NCBI GenBank assembly: GCA_026709265.1
Contig: JAPOTI010000068.1
Span: forward strand, 1 to 34,133
Direction: 5' to 3'
Origin: Paracoccaceae bacterium
Lineage (GTDB): Bacteria; Pseudomonadota; Alphaproteobacteria; Rhodobacterales; Rhodobacteraceae
Length of the DNA stretch: 34,133 bases
A program made the position numbers and the translations under genes. The notes beneath the pieces were generated by a model. It was not told the origin of the DNA. It saw nothing but the letters and a program-made list of their open reading frames with translations, and did not search any database. Below, in pieces: positions 32,871 through 34,133 of this stretch (position 1 is its first letter; the number at the start of each line of letters is the position of its first letter).

Positions 32871-33395
32871 TCGCCGGTAACTCACGATGCGTGAACGCCA
32901 TGCAGGCCTCAGACCATGCTGTATGGACCATCATCCTCGCTCCCAGGCAAAACCCGTTCACTTTCACGGATGTGTTATTGTGGCGTTGATGGGTTCGCTT
33001 GGGGACGGGTTCGTCATCGAGGGATCAACAATACCGACACGAGAAAATCAAAGTTGACGGTATGTATGATCCAAAAAGATTCATGTCGGAGTCTGCCGAG
33101 ACGATCGCGTGATGGGAGTCATCAGCATAAAATTCACCCTGTCCAACTTTCGCCAAAACGCGAACAATGACTTCTCCCCTTGTTTGGCCGCTCGTTGCCG
33201 TGCGGGCGGGTTCGCTGGAATGCCTGTTGGGAGTGGTTCTCGTCTGGCGGATTTGTGAATTTTCAACCTGTTGACAACGCGTGGTTTTCTGAATCCTGAT
33301 GGCGTGCGTTCTGATGATTTGGCGGAATCCTGGGAAAAATCGCGGGATTTGACCCGATCGGGGTGGAGTCGTTGGGTCTGTCTGCCGGATCAGGT

Positions 33396-33451
33396 CGCGT
33401 GTTCCGAGATAAAAACTCTCCATGATGGAGACCCCTGAGACGGAACACGCG
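33396..33451. promoter_or_regulatory. Nested dyads directly upstream of the transposase start
   Basis: The outer arms CGCGTGTTCCG (33396-33406) and CGGAACACGCG (33441-33451) are perfect inverted repeats. Between them lies a 15-bp palindrome with arms TCTCCAT and ATGGAGA around a single G (33417-33431). The outer arm ends one base before the ATG at 33453. This could limit translation of the transposase in RNA form or be a binding site in the DNA. Confidence 0.55.
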
Positions 33452-33452
33452 G

Positions 33453-34133
33453 ATGACCCATCGACACTCTGACACCCCTGTTGCCAGGACCGATCTGGAC
33501 AGGGTGCAGGTGCGGCAGCGGGTCGTGGACACCCTGCAGGCCGCGGCGGCGCAGTTGCCGGACACGGGTCTTGTGGAGGATCTGGTGCGTCTGTTGTGGG
33601 AGGATCCGCATCAGGCCGAGCTTGATCTGCGTGATGCGGTTGCGGGTCTGGCCCGTGGGTTGTGGGGTCCGGCCTTTGCGGCACGGGATGATCATGGGGA
33701 TCGGGTGCAGATTGATGGCAAGAGCACGCGCCAGGTGGCGGCCTCACCGGGTCAGGCGACGACCCTGTTCGGGACCGTGACCTTTCCGCGGGCGCGCACT
33801 CGCCCGTCCGGTGCGGGAGCATCGGTGGTGCCGACAGAGCCGATTCGGGGTCTGACCCCGGGTGGCATGACACCGGCGACCGCCGGTCTCTCAGCCGCGA
33901 TCATGGCGCGCCTGCCGGCACGCGATGGGGCGGATCTCTGGCAGCGGATCTGTGGGGCGGGGCCCGCAACCCGTAGTCTGATCCGGCTGACGGCAGAGGG
34001 GGGTCAGGAATTTGAAGATCAGGCGGACGATCTCCTCGCAGAGATACGGAATGACGAAGATTGGCATGATGATGCGGTGGCCCTGCGGGTCTCGCGGGAT
34101 GGCACGATGCTGCGGATGCATGAAGACGCGTGG
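33453..34133 (+). CDS. ISKra4-like transposase, N-terminal part (3' end outside window)
   Basis: The frame is open from ATG 33453 to the last base (227 codons). The order of features resembles ISKra4-family transposases. A helical N-terminus is followed by TTLFGTVTFPRAR, resembling the LFGxVxxxR block of the family. Next comes a segment with TPGGMTPATAGLSA. The final part has VSRDGTMLRM, resembling the first DDE-Asp region. GC content and codon use are higher than in the methyltransferase region, consistent with recent arrival. The assignment rests on these short similarities; the family is probable rather than certain. Confidence 0.6.
   Translation, partial: MTHRHSDTPVARTDLDRVQVRQRVVDTLQAAAAQLPDTGLVEDLVRLLWEDPHQAELDLRDAVAGLARGLWGPAFAARDDHGDRVQIDGKSTRQVAASPGQATTLFGTVTFPRARTRPSGAGASVVPTEPIRGLTPGGMTPATAGLSAAIMARLPARDGADLWQRICGAGPATRSLIRLTAEGGQEFEDQADDLLAEIRNDEDWHDDAVALRVSRDGTMLRMHEDAW

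Larger units (their letters stand above)
32832..33452. other. Intergenic region methyltransferase / ISKra4-like element
   Basis: About 620 bp containing the C14 tract and the nested dyads listed separately. Composition becomes more GC-rich toward 33300, so the left end of the IS may lie within the last 250 bases. No intact gene is convincing; a 35-codon hydrophobic plus-strand frame from 33168 lacks a ribosome binding site. Confidence 0.4.

Noticed and set aside
33025-33873. Long minus-strand frame (282 codons) at the right end
   Set aside because: Composition is extreme in Pro, Arg and Ser, as expected for the antisense of a GC-rich gene. It lies opposite the transposase frame that reads out of the window.
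1-34133. tRNA, rRNA, riboswitch and CRISPR features
   Set aside because: Visual scanning of the gaps found no cloverleaf-like sequence, conserved riboswitch core or regularly spaced repeats. The 10-base match to the 16S 3' end near 9751-9761 is best explained as a Shine-Dalgarno sequence.

Overview
The window looks like an alphaproteobacterial chromosome of moderate GC content (roughly 55% by eye). The evidence is gene order as much as individual genes. ubiA lies divergent to rsmE-gshA, uvrC-pgsA-moaD-moaE run as one operon, and fabA-fabB-fabI are adjacent; I know these arrangements from alphaproteobacteria, especially Rhodobacterales-like genomes. Insertion-sequence genes cut by the window mark both ends: an IS5-family transposase on the left and an ISKra4-like transposase on the right.

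Layout from left to right. (1) 1-6.1 kb: IS5-type transposase tail, gshA and rsmE (minus), ubiA, an OmpA-family envelope protein and a small membrane protein (plus). (2) 6.2-11.8 kb, minus strand: moaE, moaD, pgsA, uvrC (with a possible short leader ORF and DnaA-box-like motifs), a pteridine-reductase-like SDR and an SppA/SohB-type S49 protease. (3) 12.1-15.6 kb: a small helical-repeat protein paired with a DAO-family FAD oxidoreductase, then an opposing UxaA/GarD-family sugar-acid dehydratase. (4) 16.0-22.0 kb, plus strand: a sterol-type triterpenoid locus with CYP51, one 1136-residue polypeptide that fuses squalene monooxygenase to oxidosqualene cyclase, and ispH. (5) 22.0-24.4 kb: an outer-membrane beta-barrel protein preceded by an A8G11 tract and hairpins, then a stretch with a possible decayed gene. 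(6) 24.5-27.4 kb: a three-gene sugar-type ABC importer, more GC-rich than its neighbours. (7) 27.7-31.2 kb: fabA-fabB-fabI and an alpha/beta hydrolase. (8) 31.4-34.1 kb: an N6-adenine DNA methyltransferase without a visible nuclease partner, a C14 tract and the ISKra4-like transposase.

The most notable content is region 4. IspH makes the C5 isoprenoid precursors. The N-terminal half of the fusion should epoxidise squalene, the C-terminal half should cyclise the oxidosqualene, and CYP51 should remove the 14-alpha-methyl group. The cyclase has the oxidosqualene-type VSDCTAE catalytic motif rather than the DXDD motif of squalene-hopene cyclase. The residues expected to decide lanosterol versus cycloartenol form an unusual mixture, so the product cannot be assigned from sequence. 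I do not know of a described squalene epoxidase-oxidosqualene cyclase fusion, but I could not search for one. No squalene synthase, C-4 demethylation or sterol reductase genes are visible here.

No tRNA, rRNA or CRISPR array was recognised.
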